This document shows positions 37,850-49,241 of a stretch of 64,000 bases of DNA, piece after piece. A model generated the notes under the pieces. It ran no database searches. It was not told where the DNA came from and saw nothing but the letters and a program-made list of their open reading frames with translations. The stretch's first letter is position 1. Every line of letters starts with the position of its first letter. The position numbers and the translations under genes are program-made. The DNA comes from Holothuria scabra (Eukaryota; Echinodermata; Holothuroidea; Aspidochirotida; Holothuriidae), in contig CM074200.1 of NCBI GenBank assembly GCA_037179385.1, forward strand, positions 34,165,884 through 34,229,883. The letters run 5' to 3'.

Positions 37850-38406
37850 AGGCAGTGTGACACGTCAGCAAATTGACCTGGCTTTACTTGACAGTTATCA
37901 GGTTATGGAGTGAACTGTTCTAAGCAAAACTCCGTTGGAATTACGGTTCTCCAGAGATACCTCTTCAAAGTTCGAATGTTTCTGAAGAAACTTGTTGCTT
38001 ATGCAAAAATAATGATGTGGAGTGTTGCACAGTGTTGATATTTCTTTTGTTAAACTTATTACTCTTAATTACTCATCAGATAGTTTGTGGTTTGGTAATT
38101 GATACTGATGATTTTCAAGGACACAAATTAAACTTCCAAAATAAAACCCTCAGGGGAAACAAATGTTACAATTGTCCTTGAAATGAAGATTGTAAAAACA
38201 AAGGATAACATTAGCCATATATGGTATGTCCCTCCCATGACATCACAAGACTTGCATATTGAGCTCATATTTACTAATGATTAAATGAAAATCAGAAATT
38301 GTCGTGTGAAATGGTCAATTTTTGATGGAAATTGTGGCTACTTTCATGGTTTTTAATGCATTTCACATTCAATACCCAATTTTGTCATTTTCATGTCACA
38401 CTACCT
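37850..38406. mobile_element. TTAA-flanked inverted-repeat element
   Basis: A 557-bp element between TTAA copies (37846-37849 and 38407-38410). Left end AGGCAGTGTGACACG; right end TGTCACACTACCT is its inverse. No transposase. The TTAA target and AGG-type ends are shared with families A and B, but the interior is different. It lies in intron 1 of the unknown gene, directly next to an F-family copy. Confidence 0.75.
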
Positions 38407-38411
38407 TTAAG

Positions 38412-38600
38412 GCTTTAGGTTAGTTAAGATTTATCTACACACCAACAAGAATGTGTTATATAGTATCAGTCAACTCGAATAATTTTAGTTTCAAGTATGG
38501 TTCAAGTTTAGTTTCCCTTTAGTCGCCTATTACGACAGGTGGAAGATACCGTGGGCATATTCTGCAACCCCCAACCCACAAGGGGCTTTTAGGCTTTACG
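38412..38600 (-). mobile_element. Dispersed repeat family F, copy 3
   Basis: The minus strand reads CCCCTTGTGGGTTGGGGGTT, CCTGTCGTAATAGGCGACTA, and a tail ending TTAACTAACC. It matches 23424-23622 over its full length and abuts the TTAA element at 37850-38406. Confidence 0.65.
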
Positions 38601-38614
38601 GAGGTCGGTGTTTT

Positions 38615-38828
38615 AATTAGTTGGGTTTTGTTGGGTGGGTTTTGTTGGGATTTGTTGGGTGGGTTCAGTTGGGTTTTGTTGGGTGGGTTTGATTTGGTTT
38701 TGTTGGGATTTGTTGGGTGTGTTTGGTAGGGTTTTGTTGGGTGGGTTTGGTTGGGTTTTGTTGGCAGGTTTGGTTGGGCTTTGTTCTGATTTGTTGGGTG
38801 AGTTTGGTTGGGTCTTGTTGGGTGGCGA
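38615..38828 (+). repeat. G/T-rich minisatellite
   Basis: Imperfect tandem repeats of TTTTGTTGGGTGGGT with TTTGGTTGGG and GATTTGTTGGG variants, about 210 bp. It generates long spurious frames on both strands (Gly/Phe/Val-rich forward, Pro/Asn/Gln/Lys-rich reverse). The strand asymmetry (G+T on one strand) is extreme. It lies in intron 1 of the unknown gene. Confidence 0.85.
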
Positions 38829-39106
38829 CTGTCCAGGATTACGGCGAGGCAATGGTAATGTTACATCTCCTGGTTTTCTGTTTCCCCTGGCCAGAAGCTT
38901 GCTTCCAATTTTTAAAGTTTGATTTGACAATTACACTTACGATATAACGGAGCGCTATGAGCGCAGGGCCTAAATTTTCTTTGCGAGAACCAATCGCATT
39001 TGACCTCTGAATTCATAACACGAATTGTTAGACAATAGATTTGTAATATTTCAAGCATGTTAAGTGAAATACGAACTGTTATTTCTTTGGTTTCTTTTTA
39101 ACAAAG

Positions 39107-39467
39107 ATATTTCGTTATGGAACTTTGGGACAGGAATGGCTGCCAAAGACCGAAGCAAAGGACCCGATTCAATCTGCAAGCAGCACTCGACCAGTGATAG
39201 CACAACCATTATCTACACATAGTAGTAAGACATCTTTGCCTTCTGTTAATAGACTGCACAGGAAAAGCCAGTGCACACTTTGTAATTTCGATCCTAGTCT
39301 TATAATACCGTCTCTTAAAGCGGCCGGTTATGAAATACCGTTGCAAGTAAAGGGTCAGTGCTACCATATCCAAGCCAAAGATAGGAGGACCTTGAACGCA
39401 AAACCGGACAAAATATGCTCATTCAAATATAATTCTGATCAAGACGCCCGTAAGGAAGATGAAACAA
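39107..39467 (+). CDS. Unknown three-exon gene, exon 2
   Basis: A 361-nt exon after a pyrimidine-rich acceptor (TTTTTAACAAAG). It begins IFRYGTLGQEWLPKTEAKD and includes a Ser/Thr-rich stretch, a Cys pair (QCTLCNFDPSLIIPSLKAAG), then YEIPLQVKGQCYHIQAKDRR. It ends GATGAAACA with one leftover A before GTGAGT. AG from exon 3 completes Lys. Composition is balanced and quite unlike the flanking AT-rich DNA, which supports coding. No catalytic motif, signal peptide or membrane segment is visible. Confidence 0.65.
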
Positions 39468-40398
39468 GTGAGTTTGAATTCTCTGGAATACATAGATCTA
39501 TTTTATTTTCAATTTGATATAGTGATAAGACCTAATATTTGGAAGCTATAGGTTTTTTCGCGGGATTTTCCAAACAAGAAACTGAATGTTAGTAGACCTA
39601 CAGCAACTTCAAATTTTGTTTAAGGAAAATGAAAAATTTATTAGAGTGGCCTTGTTAGGTGTTACCATCATAAATTTTTACCTCAAAGATCTAATAACTC
39701 TTCCGTCGTTTCGTCGTTGAATGTTGCTCGGGAAGGGGGACTCTTGCGGTGTAACTAGCTTACATCAGGATGAGGAAACGTACTTAATGGGAGGAGGCAG
39801 TTTCACCTAATCGTGAAAAACCATCTTCAAATTCACGTTGGGGTAAGCTACAATTTAGCAAAAGCAGTATTTCCACCAGACAGGGGAGAGGGGATTTGTC
39901 TCCCTTTTCTATAACAACTTCAGAATTATCAATATCTTGGTTTCTTACTTTAAAAGAGGACACTTTTGCAGCAATGTTTGAACTTACACAAATTACTCTT
40001 TAAAACCCTTTCAATTGAACCTTAAAGGGACTTTGAAGCGAGCTTTTGTCCCCCTGAACCCACTCATAACTTACGCCTAGAGCAACAGCAATTTGGACTT
40101 GGGGTGTGGCAGAAATAGATACCCCCTCCTCTTTTTTGCTTCTGGTGGAATCGCTTCAAAGTATTTCTAGTGCCTTTGGGATTTTACGAATACTGTGGCA
40201 TGAGCAAGGAAGTTTCCGATTTCCATTCAAAGACGGCATCGCAGTAGCGTATGAAAAGGTTCTCAAAGAAAAATATTCAAATTCATTTCCTTCAAATCCT
40301 GTGGCAATTGAGACTGTTCCTTCTGTGAGGAAGTACCTCTTCATTTCATGACGGTCACAGAAGGTCATGCGAGTCCATACATGGGCAAACTGCCTTAA

Positions 40399-40862
40399 AG
40401 GCCTGATCCTCTCACCCCAAACTGCCAAACTGCGACAATTCTCCTTCAGGGACCGCGGAGACGGAGGGGGGGCTTTAGCCCCCGCACTCTTTTTGCTGTG
40501 GGCATTTTGGGCCGCCTTAAACTGCACTTATTTTATTGAACATATTGGGCCGCTTCGATGATTAGCCCCCGCACTTCAAAATTGGCTCCGCGGCTCTGTC
40601 CTTACCTTCTTATTTAAACCCCTCCCACAATTGTCTGAAATATACCCTCATCCAGACACAACCCGCTCAGTTTATATTGCCCCAGGGTGAGTATAAAAAA
40701 CTCAATGTGTATAATCAATACACTCTCAGTACAGTACAGGCTGTGTAATATGAGCTATGGTACTTTACATTGTTGAACTAGCTGTCAGTCAAAAGACTGA
40801 GCCAAGTGAAAGTTTCTGTTACCCCTACAAGAAGTGTAGTTTGGGGTGAGAGGATTGGCCCT
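40399..40862 (+). mobile_element. MITE family A, copy 2, with internal insertion
   Basis: TTAA on both sides (40395-40398 and 40863-40866). Ends AGGCCTGATCCTCTCACC and GGTGAGAGGATTGGCCCT. It is longer than the other copies (464 bp against about 290-300) because about 170 bp of GC-rich sequence (about 40446-40604), with CCGCGGAGACGG and GGCTCCGCGGCTCTG near its edges, sits inside. It lies in intron 2 of the unknown gene. Confidence 0.8.
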
Positions 40863-41016
40863 TTAAATTCCTTTTCTTGTCCTCATGCTGTTTGTTTTTA
40901 TAATTTAATGCTGAAGTTAGAAGATTTTAAGGTAGACCTACCATAAATCAACAAACTAAATTTAATTGTTCATTTTAAATAATTGCCTATTCAAATATTT
41001 TTTTCACAACCACGAG

Positions 41017-41897
41017 AGCACGCCCCAACTCCAGTAAGGCAGCCGTGTACTTGGAAAGACTCCGCGGTCGCGGGAATGTTCAAGTGCGAAGATACCACTC
41101 TCAATGAGTCTGATCGACACCACCAAATATCAATGCCAATTGATGGACACGGCTTTGAAGACTGTAACTGTTTATCTAACTGGCATTTCGATTTGGAGGA
41201 TAAAAGTTTCATCCAAGCTATTACTCTGCGCAACAAGGCTTGGCACCCGGACACAAGGACGGAAGCTGCATTTGAAAATGACAACGAGAAGCCGGGCAAG
41301 GAGGCCAGTTCCAATGGAGAGAGTGTTCGAGTGGGTTGTAAGAAATTAAAAAGGAAACGGCACATCAGTGGCAAGAATGCCCCAGCTGTTTTACATGGAC
41401 TCTGTGAAACAATCGTCCGATCAAACGTCAAAAATTCCGTCGGAGTCGGAAGGCAGGCCAAAGTTTCTGAACTGAGATTCCCACCATTACAGTTACAAAT
41501 GGTAAAACCAGTCCAGCGTTTAAAGGAAATCGGATTCATGAACGATAACGAAACCAAGATTGGCAAATTCTCTTCTTTAAGACCAAAATTAGGGCAAAAT
41601 GACGGTGAATTTAGAAGATCTCTTATAAACAAGTTGCCCCTTCAACTACACTCAAAGTCACAAGTGTGTACTACAAAAATGCTATCTCCGGCTCCGTTAT
41701 CTGTTAAGATAGACACAAAACTGTCTCTGGATTCCTCTATATCAAAGAAAAGATTAGAACTCCCTTTTCGACTTCCACAGTTACGTGTTTTACCATCTAT
41801 CGGGAGTGCATCCATCCCGCAGTTAGGTAAATCTACCATGCGTCGTTTTAAGGGTGAAGTCAGTGGCCACACAGTAATTCATAACAACAAAGTCTGA
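41017..41897 (+). CDS. Unknown three-exon gene, exon 3 (C-terminal)
   Basis: An 881-nt terminal exon after a T-rich tract and CCACGAG acceptor, in frame with exon 2. It encodes about 294 residues with even, non-repetitive composition, ending HTVIHNNKV and TGA. Visible features: Cys and Trp-containing N-terminal part (PCTWKDSAVAGMFKCED), DCNCLSNWHFDLEDKSFIQ, a basic nuclear-signal-like patch CKKLKRKRH, and Leu/Pro-rich C-terminal repeats of a LPLQL / LPFRLPQL type. No known domain was recognised. The reverse-strand frame 40991-41632 is a shadow. A frame starting at 40983 would extend into the intron's T tract and is not needed. Confidence 0.72.
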
Positions 41898-41946
41898 GAC
41901 TTCGTGGCTAACTCTTGCTTCGTTATACCTGTTAAGAACTGTTTGT

Positions 41947-41952
41947 AATAAA
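41947..41952 (+). promoter_or_regulatory. Polyadenylation signal AATAAA
   Basis: Canonical AATAAA 50 nt after the TGA of the unknown gene. The short 3'UTR and correct strand support the gene model. A GT-rich downstream element is not obvious. Confidence 0.6.
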
Positions 41953-43583
41953 AGGCCTGTATGGACAGATGGAAAGCCAGAGCTTATTCTATCAATTCTC
42001 TGTTATTTTATGCATTTTTGATATTATTTATGTAAATATTTAATTGATTGAGACCACTTTATACTATATTAATTTTTTGTCGAAATGTGAAACATCCATC
42101 ACATCTACATGCCAACTATCCACTTAGTGCTGTTGGTAGACTTTTTTCGATTGGTGGGGCAAACATCTAAGTGTGAACACTGTCTTATAGACGTTGAGAT
42201 TTGGGGAGTGGCAAAGCGCTCCGAAATTTTTGCCCTATCTAAACAAATATTTGAAAATATGGATGGTGTATTGCAGAAAATTTGGGATTCTGGGTTTTGG
42301 GGTGTTTCCTGATTATTGAAGAGTCTGTACTTCCATTTGGCAAATGAGCTTGCATGGGGACTGAAGACCGTCCTGGTAAAAAGTTTATCTAAGGCCTACA
42401 AATTGAGGCTCTTCAGCGACATTTTAAGTTTTCGAAGTGTCGTTCCTTAGGTCAACTTAAACTCGGGTAGGCAGTAGGAACCCATTAAAACGTATGGAAG
42501 TGACATAAATGAAAACAAGAAAAGAGATTTTGCTTAAAATCGTGGTTTTATTAAGAGAAGATCATTTTGTGGTTATGACCCTATTACCAAATAAAATGTT
42601 GAAATTAAAGTAGTATTTCGTATTTCTAACCTAAGGCTATTTGTAAAATCAGAGATGTGGGTAATATAAGTGCAGGCATGTATATCACCAAAAACGGTGT
42701 AAACATTAAGAGCAATTGGGTTGAGTCTTAATCCCTTCGCGGTTAACATTTTTAACGAAATAACGTTTAAGAGCTAAAAACGGACTAAGCTTATTTTCTG
42801 GGCATAGGCATGTCTCCAGCGTTCCTAGTTTGTCAATCGATATTTTGCCAAATTTTGGGAAGGCTTGTGAAATTCGAGGACTACCCCCTGGAACCGCCCT
42901 TCTCTTCAATCCCTGGAAATATTTGACTATTTAAATGTCCTGTGTCATTAATAGATCGTACACTACTTAGCTACTCATACAAAACATCTCTCCCCCTGAC
43001 TTCTATCTCGCCAACTTCGAAATCATGTACGACTCTGGATCCGAATGCAATTTCTAACCATAAAAACTAATACTAGTTTTACTTTAGACAGGTAATTTCA
43101 TTTAATGATGAAAAACCCTTAAAATGTTTTACCCGACCATAAGTATGATCCTTCCTCAACAATTTACCATGGGTTGTGTTTGCCCATGGAATTGTTACGT
43201 TAATAGTTTGCCCAACTGAAGTAAGAGTGCTGTAAATGGTTGAACGATATTCTTCTCTTATGGTTCAAGAGTTCATTGAACACCCAAAATGATAGCTATG
43301 ACAGTGTGATTTCATCAAAATCTGACATTGTTTGACTACCCGACCCCCTTCACTCCCTGACTAAGACCTCCCTCCCCTACCTCTCTCATCTTTAAATGAT
43401 AATCCAATCTAAAACAAGAGCCTTGACCGAAGACAACTACGGCTTGCTGGTCAACGAAACTTATATTGTCGTAAGTTGCCAATGTGTTAATTAGCTGAAC
43501 TATCCGTTTGAAAATTTTTGATTTTCTTTTACATCGTGTGTCAGGCAAATGTGTTGAGAACATAAGATTTAGAACATATAAGT
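41953..43583. other. Convergent intergenic spacer
   Basis: Separates the 3' ends of the unknown gene (+) and four-jointed (-). No exon, RNA gene or resolved transposon was seen; it should contain the 3'UTR of four-jointed on the minus strand. Confidence 0.5.
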
Positions 43584-44019
43584 CTAAATTTCCCCTTCCC
43601 CTACCAACCCCTGACATTTCTGGATGTGGTTGAGCACCTTCAAGATTCGTTCCTTGACCTTAACGTGAAGAGATACTTTGCCGTTGAATGCCTCTTTTAA
43701 AAATATTGCGCTAGATGGATCTTCCCTAAGTTTGTTCGACAAGAACCCGCCTATATCATCTATTTCTGCAAGTTTTCTGACCGCCTCAACGGTGCTCCTC
43801 CGGAAAATACAAACAGACCCAAGGATGGAGTCGTACATATCCGTAACATTTTTGCCGAAATTTTTGCTCATAAGGACTGGGTATGAGGCGAAGAAGGCAC
43901 ACTCGTTGTCAAAGATGCATAGCGCCCCTGTTTTTGTACTTTTTGCCAAGTTGTGGATAGGGTTTTTGATTAGCCATTTTTGCCCTGTTTTCCAAATTGC
44001 ATCGTAGATGATGGTCATC
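43584..44019 (-). CDS. FJX1/fj-like: Four-jointed kinase, exon 5 (C-terminal, DNE motif)
   Basis: Last coding exon of a four-jointed protein, the Golgi kinase that phosphorylates Ser/Thr in cadherin domains of Fat and Dachsous and so tunes planar polarity and growth. After a T-rich tract and TGCAG it supplies G to finish Arg318, then MTIIYDAIWKTGQKWLIKNP. The motif LCIFDNECAF (D355-N356-E357) is the metal-binding DNE required for Fj kinase activity, matching LVFLDNEAGL in human FJX1. SVCIFRRST matches SVCVFRERT, and the C-terminus KVLNHIQKCQ matches the LAKHILHCK end of FJX1. Stop at 43584-43586. Reverse-strand frame 43678-44007 is a shadow. Confidence 0.93.
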
Positions 44020-44399
44020 CTGCAAAAAAAAAAAAATAAAATGAAGAAATAAAAAATCAGAACATAATATACTAATTATCGTTAGCTGTAAAGCCCCGTA
44101 TACGCAATCATGCCTTTGGTCAAAAAATCATCATATATTTGTATGGCGATGCTAACCGGACTAATGTATGTACGTGCTGATTGATTCACCAACAAATTTG
44201 AACTACGTCCAAAATATTGAAGGTATTCAAATATTTAGCTGCATGTTTTATCTTCTCAACAAATGTGCAAACATTTGTATGACTATGTTCGTGAACAAAT
44301 GCATGATCGTGTAGACGGTGCTAAAGAGAGGTATACAACAGAGGAGGGGTGAAAGGTGAAAGCGCGGCTCTAGACCGAGGGGTTTGGGGGGAGGCTTAA

Positions 44400-44687
44400 A
44401 GGGCCAAACCTCTCACCTCAGACTACAATTTTGGCACTCGGGTACCAAAATTCTCAATTGGCGCAGCCCTTTGATTGACAGCTAATTCAAACAATGCAGA
44501 GTACCAAAGCTTATATTACACAGCATGAACGGTACTGAGGGTGTTTTGATTATATAATTTTCTATACTCACCCTGAAGCAATAAAATGAGATTTTGTCTG
44601 GATGAGGATGAATTTCAGACAATTGTGGGAGTAAGAGGTAAGAAGGTTAGGAGAATTGGTACTGTTTGGGATGAGAGAACTGGGGCT
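44400..44687 (-). mobile_element. MITE family A, copy 3
   Basis: TTAA on both sides (44396-44399 and 44688-44691), 288 bp, opposite orientation to copies 1, 2 and 4. Left end AGGGCCAAACCTCTCACC, the best-preserved terminus in the family. It lies in intron 4 of four-jointed. Confidence 0.85.
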
Positions 44688-46022
44688 TTAAACGGGGATC
44701 AATGAAACGACAGGACATAATTTTTCTTTGAGAATCGTTTATGCCAGACTGCATGCCTTGTGAATAAAACAGTATTGTTCCATACGTTATACATTCAACA
44801 TATATATTAACGTTATCTACATGCATTTTTTCATTACGTTATTGAGATACTTCGAACAGGTAACTGCCATGCACAAACAGCTTACTGCTAGGAGCTGTTC
44901 ACATTCATGGAAGCAAGGAGCTGATGGGATTAACGACTGCTCTTCTTTACATCGGACACTGTCAGCGAAAATGACCTGTTCGTAAATTCCAATAGATGAT
45001 TAATTCATCGACTCGTTTTACATGTATGACTGTGCATTAACACTACAAAAATGTCACTTAATCATGTGGCATCTATCCGCAGGTTTCATATGAAACTTTG
45101 TGATCTCAAGACGACTTAGATGATAGTTTCCTTTTGTCATGATTCATTCAACAGAAGTAGGCTAAATCATGGCGTGCGAGTCTTCCATTATTAAATATTG
45201 TCCAGGCTTAGCTAGATTTTTTTAAGAAAGGGGCACCAATAATTGAAAAGAAATCTTAGTGGTTTTGTTTTATGTACGGAATTTTCGGTGCCAGGAGGGA
45301 GAGGTTACCGCATCGTTGACATCTTCTCCATCAGTTTAATTTGCATCGTTATTGTAAATTATATTAATCAGGATGACACTTATATTGCAGCAAGCCGTGT
45401 CAAACGCGATAAAGGTCCTTCCGTTTTACCAACACTGTAACATTTTTTCTTTTTGTCAGTTAATGTTGGTCTCTCTTCAAATTTAAACAAACCACGAGAA
45501 CACAAACAGCACCGAACCAAGGTAGCCAGCACTGATATTTTATTAACTGAGGAAAAAAAACATTGCCCACACTCAGTGTGTGAACTTAAAGTGACAATTA
45601 GAGTTTGATTTTAAATTTTTACACAACTTTAATTGGATTAGAGTTTGAATTGGACTGGAGTTATGTTCCAATAAGAGTTATGTTCTGATACCATCATTTG
45701 CTCTAGTCTTCGTAAAGACGTTATTAAATCATTTTTGTACCGAAGAAGCAAAATGTTGACAATTTTACGGGAGATTTGCTTCAGTAATGACGGCTGAAAA
45801 TTTCGCAGATGCTATATAGTAACTAACAAGGCCTGTTAGGGTCTTTACCAAGATGTCAATCCTACGTGCTGACTCCGATATACAAGTACTATTCAAGTAT
45901 TGAATAGGAGACTGTAACCCGCCAGACTAATATTTATAGCAATTGCATCCAGTCGCAGTCAGGTCCAAGCAATGCTGTGTGTTTCCTCTACACTTTAAAG
46001 TTTATTATAAGTATTTACGCAC

Positions 46023-46172
46023 CTGTCAATGTGGGCTGTGATGTAGTCGAATACAACCAGGTCTGTCCAATCGACCAAAGTGACCAGTGAGGGCGTGTCC
46101 AGTTCGTTCATGGAACTGTCGTCACTTTTCAGCATGTATGGTTCATTTTGAATCATCGACGGAAAACGTGCT
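46023..46172 (-). CDS. FJX1/fj-like: Four-jointed kinase, exon 4 (DYITAHIDR motif)
   Basis: A 150-nt exon. After AAACTGCAG the A completes Glu, then ARFPSMIQNEPYMLKSDD, SSMNELDTPSLVTLVDW and TDLVVFDYITAHIDR, which aligns with VQWTDLILFDYLTANFDR of human FJX1. D310 and D317 in this block are in the catalytic core region of the Fj/FAM20 kinase family. It ends AG before GTGCGT; exon 5 gives the G of Arg318. Confidence 0.95.
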
Positions 46173-47084
46173 CTGCAGTTTGGGAAAGGATGTATTAAAA
46201 ATTTATAAGTAGATTTAAAAACAGTCGTTAGTTCTTTTATAATAACCTGTGGATGACATTTCGAGGAAACTACGTGACTTGCGCGTTTCATGGTTTCACC
46301 GCAGTGGAGAGTTGAACCATTAAAAAATTGCATTGCGTTTCTGTAGCAGCGAATCGCCGCCTTGGCAACCCTGAGAGGCCAACCATTACCGTTAAAGGTG
46401 GTTATAATTAAGGAGTGGTAAGAAATGTCTAGTTTTCTGCACCATTTATTAAAAAAATGACACTTTCGTTGAAGATTTAATGCAAATCAAAGCAAATAGC
46501 AAACAAAACAAAAAGAAATCACGAAAATACCACACTCTGAGAAAAAATGTAAAGATCATACGCCGCAGTGCAGATACAGACAAAATAAAGGATGGCTTTG
46601 AGGAAAAATTCAGATCCAGTGTACTTTCTCAGTCTAGAACATTGTGATGTCGGTCCTTTAGGAGTGAGGCGCACTAGGCATCCGATATCCCTAAAAGATT
46701 GACTCAGTGCTTCAAACAAAATAAGATGACACTCGTATGATATTGAAAATGAGATTGTTGTTTGCCGCAGAATATGCCTTGGCTTTCGTTTTTTCATCAA
46801 TCAGTTACTGTATATATTAACATAAGGAAAATGACTTTTGGACCCCGAATTTAATTCCCAAAATAAGCAAAGGTATAAACAACTAAAAAATCAATAACAG
46901 AAAGTCTCTACAACAAGAAAATTGAAACACATGGGTTAGAATTTTACCTCCAGCCTCTTTATTCATGGAAAAATGTGTAAAAAAAAACATTAACCTAAAG
47001 AGCCAAACTGAAGTAAAATGGAAAATGTCTTTCTGTCTCTACAAGGACATTAACAAACCCGTCCGCTTGTATAACACAACTTAC

Positions 47085-47268
47085 TCTGTTAACCCTGGAA
47101 TCCACTGGATTAATGCCACGAAATTGCCATCTGCCCATCCAAGACCTTCCGTCTGCGACCTTTGCCCTGCCCAAGTCGAGTTTTCATTGGTTGATATCTT
47201 TGATAGCACAATGGCGGGAACATTTTGCATTTGTAAAAAGCGGGACAGGCGGAAGGCAAATAACTCTC
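47085..47268 (-). CDS. FJX1/fj-like: Four-jointed kinase, exon 3
   Basis: A 184-nt exon after TTTCAACATTCGCAG. It reads GELFAFRLSRFLQMQNVPAI, VLSKISTNENSTWAGQRSQT and GWADGNFVALIQWIPGLTE. This aligns with GEALSYYLARLLGLQRHVPP and TEGSVVSLTRWLPNLTD of FJX1. One potential N-glycosylation site, N-S-T. It ends GA before GTAAGT; exon 4 supplies A to give Glu. Overlapping plus-strand frames are shadows. Confidence 0.95.
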
Positions 47269-47548
47269 CTGCGAATGTTGAAACAATACCCAGCCCATGC
47301 GCTATTAGCATGAGCGCGTGAATATCCCCTCCCCAGCCATATATAGGCCTATAACTGACCATGGACAACCCGTGGACAGCGCCCCTGTAAGATTTATTTA
47401 AACTGGCAGCTGTGCAAAGATTCCTAACGAATCTTTACCTAACAGCTCCTTTACAAAACTCATACATGATCAATGGTATAAAACACATTACAGGAAACAT
47501 TTATTGTGTAAAGCATTTGTCATATTAAATAACAAAGCAAAACGTTAA

Positions 47549-47785
47549 AGAGCAGTCACCCAAACTTACCTTGAAGCAACAGCTAAATATCAAAATTTTC
47601 CTCTAACTTCTCATCAAAGTATTTGTTTTAATAGTTTAGAACTTTCATTCAACGTAAACCAAACAGCTACTCTTATTAAATTTTACATTTGAGAACAAAA
47701 CATATTGTCACATGTCTCTCAAGAATCAATCATGAAACACGACAGTCTATTACTCTACATCAAATTGGGGGACTGCTCTTTACCT
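47549..47785 (-). mobile_element. MITE family B, copy 1
   Basis: A 237-bp element with TTAA on both sides (47545-47548 and 47786-47789). Ends AGAGCAGTCACCC and GGGGGACTGCTCTTTACCT are inverted. Related to 52358-52612 and to the partial copy near 22885-23076. It lies in intron 2 of four-jointed, about 280 bp upstream of exon 3. Confidence 0.75.
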
Positions 47786-48224
47786 TTAAATTACATTTTG
47801 CACAATCACAAATAAAATATACATGCATCCTGGAATACAACATAAAAATATTTGACGTGTAATCGAAATGGCTACTGTAACGCCGGTGCAGTAGCTATAT
47901 TTTGCATTGGACGGGCCATGGCACTGTCCCCCAAACCTCTAAGTAATGTACGAATGGGACAATGAACATAGGAACATCATATACGTGTAAAGTAATTGAC
48001 CACAAAGAGTCAAATTCATATTTCGAAATGATTCAGGTTTATATAGATGTTTTGTGTTGCTTTAGTGTGGACTAGAGAAACCGCTCTTTGCACTATCCAT
48101 CATTGAGAACCTTCCGAACAATGTGAGCTCATGTTCTGAATCACTGGCAAATCCGTCTGCGACGTGTACAAACTGCAACTTGTCCGTCTGCGTCCGCGTT
48201 CTGAGCGTAAGGGGAGTTGGTCTA

Positions 48225-49113
48225 ATAATAGACCTTATGCATATGCAATACGAAAAGTACGCCATCCTTTGAAGGTACAACAAACCAATACCAACAAATG
48301 CATACACCTGATTGGCCCGATTTGATATGCGCGCAAGCTTGCCGTGCACTTTTTGGGGGGTGCAATGATAGTATGGTTGCCCGAAAGACTACCTAAGCTG
48401 AACGCAACCATTAGTAGGCGCGGAGAGCACAGAAGCGTTTGAAAAATCGCGACCCCAGACAGCCGGAAATGGCATTCCCAGGAAAAGACCTTTCTTTAAA
48501 GAGTGAGATTTGCTGGGAGGCAATTGATGTAAAGCGGACGCGGCCACTGGTTCGAGCGAAGTTGGTGTTAAAATTATGTGCAATAAATAATTACAGTTGT
48601 AATATATCAGATATAGACAGCGGCCGGTGTTGTCATTATTTCTTCCTAAGCAGAAAATTCACTTTTGCGTGACAAATCGTTTGCGCTTTAAGTAGACGTT
48701 TTTCCCAACCATAGATGTACGGGAAGACATTTTACAGGGTGAGGAGGTCCTTTGCCCTGAAAATTTTGCAAATTGCCTTGATTTTTCCTCCTGTGCAGTC
48801 TCAAGCTGAATAGGCGAGAATTGATATCAATAAGAACAGTTTCCCCAGCAAATTGAACTAAACGTGCTAGTGGGATTACCATATTTCAAATAAGCTATAT
48901 TGTTTCACAAAGTTATCCTCTCATTGTGTCTCGACAAGGGGTTTCAAATGCATTTTTGAGACAAAATTTTATGACACTCTTTTGGACGAGTAGCATCGCG
49001 CCCCAATGGGTACGACGTCTCTGTATGGGCAAAGTTAAGTGGTGCAACCACGTGCATATTATTTTTCCTCCAAAATCTCGCCAGTAATGACGTCAATGTA
49101 AAAGGTTTATTAT
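48225..49113. mobile_element. MITE family E, long copy
   Basis: Left end ATAATAGACCTTATGCATATG (21 bases, quoted in part) and AAAAGTACGCC just inside, as in the copy at 36456-36693. The right end GACGTCAATGTAAAAGGTT followed by TATTAT is the decayed inverse. About 890 bp, with no coherent frame. Extra length relative to the short copy is unexplained and may include another insertion. Confidence 0.5.
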
Positions 49114-49241
49114 GCCCCGCCTCTACTTAATTTGATAAAGCAAAAGGTTATGAATAGTCACAACCCTTGATATGCGACTTTGTGATTAGGTACTTCAGAA
49201 CACTAAGGAGCGGTAGGTTTTGACACGATACGTCTACAATA

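Noticed and set aside
38613..38947. Overlapping long open frames on both strands (Pro/Asn/Gln/Lys-rich and Gly/Phe/Val-rich)
   Set aside because: They are produced by the G/T-rich minisatellite at 38615-38828 and have no splice or homology support.
40991..41632. Minus-strand frame of 213 codons
   Set aside because: It lies opposite exon 3 of the unknown gene, which has splice phase, a stop and a poly(A) signal on the plus strand. It has no independent support.
46519..46800. Minus-strand 93-codon frame in four-jointed intron 3
   Set aside because: No acceptor/donor arrangement compatible with the exon 3-exon 4 phase, and exons 3 and 4 join perfectly without it.
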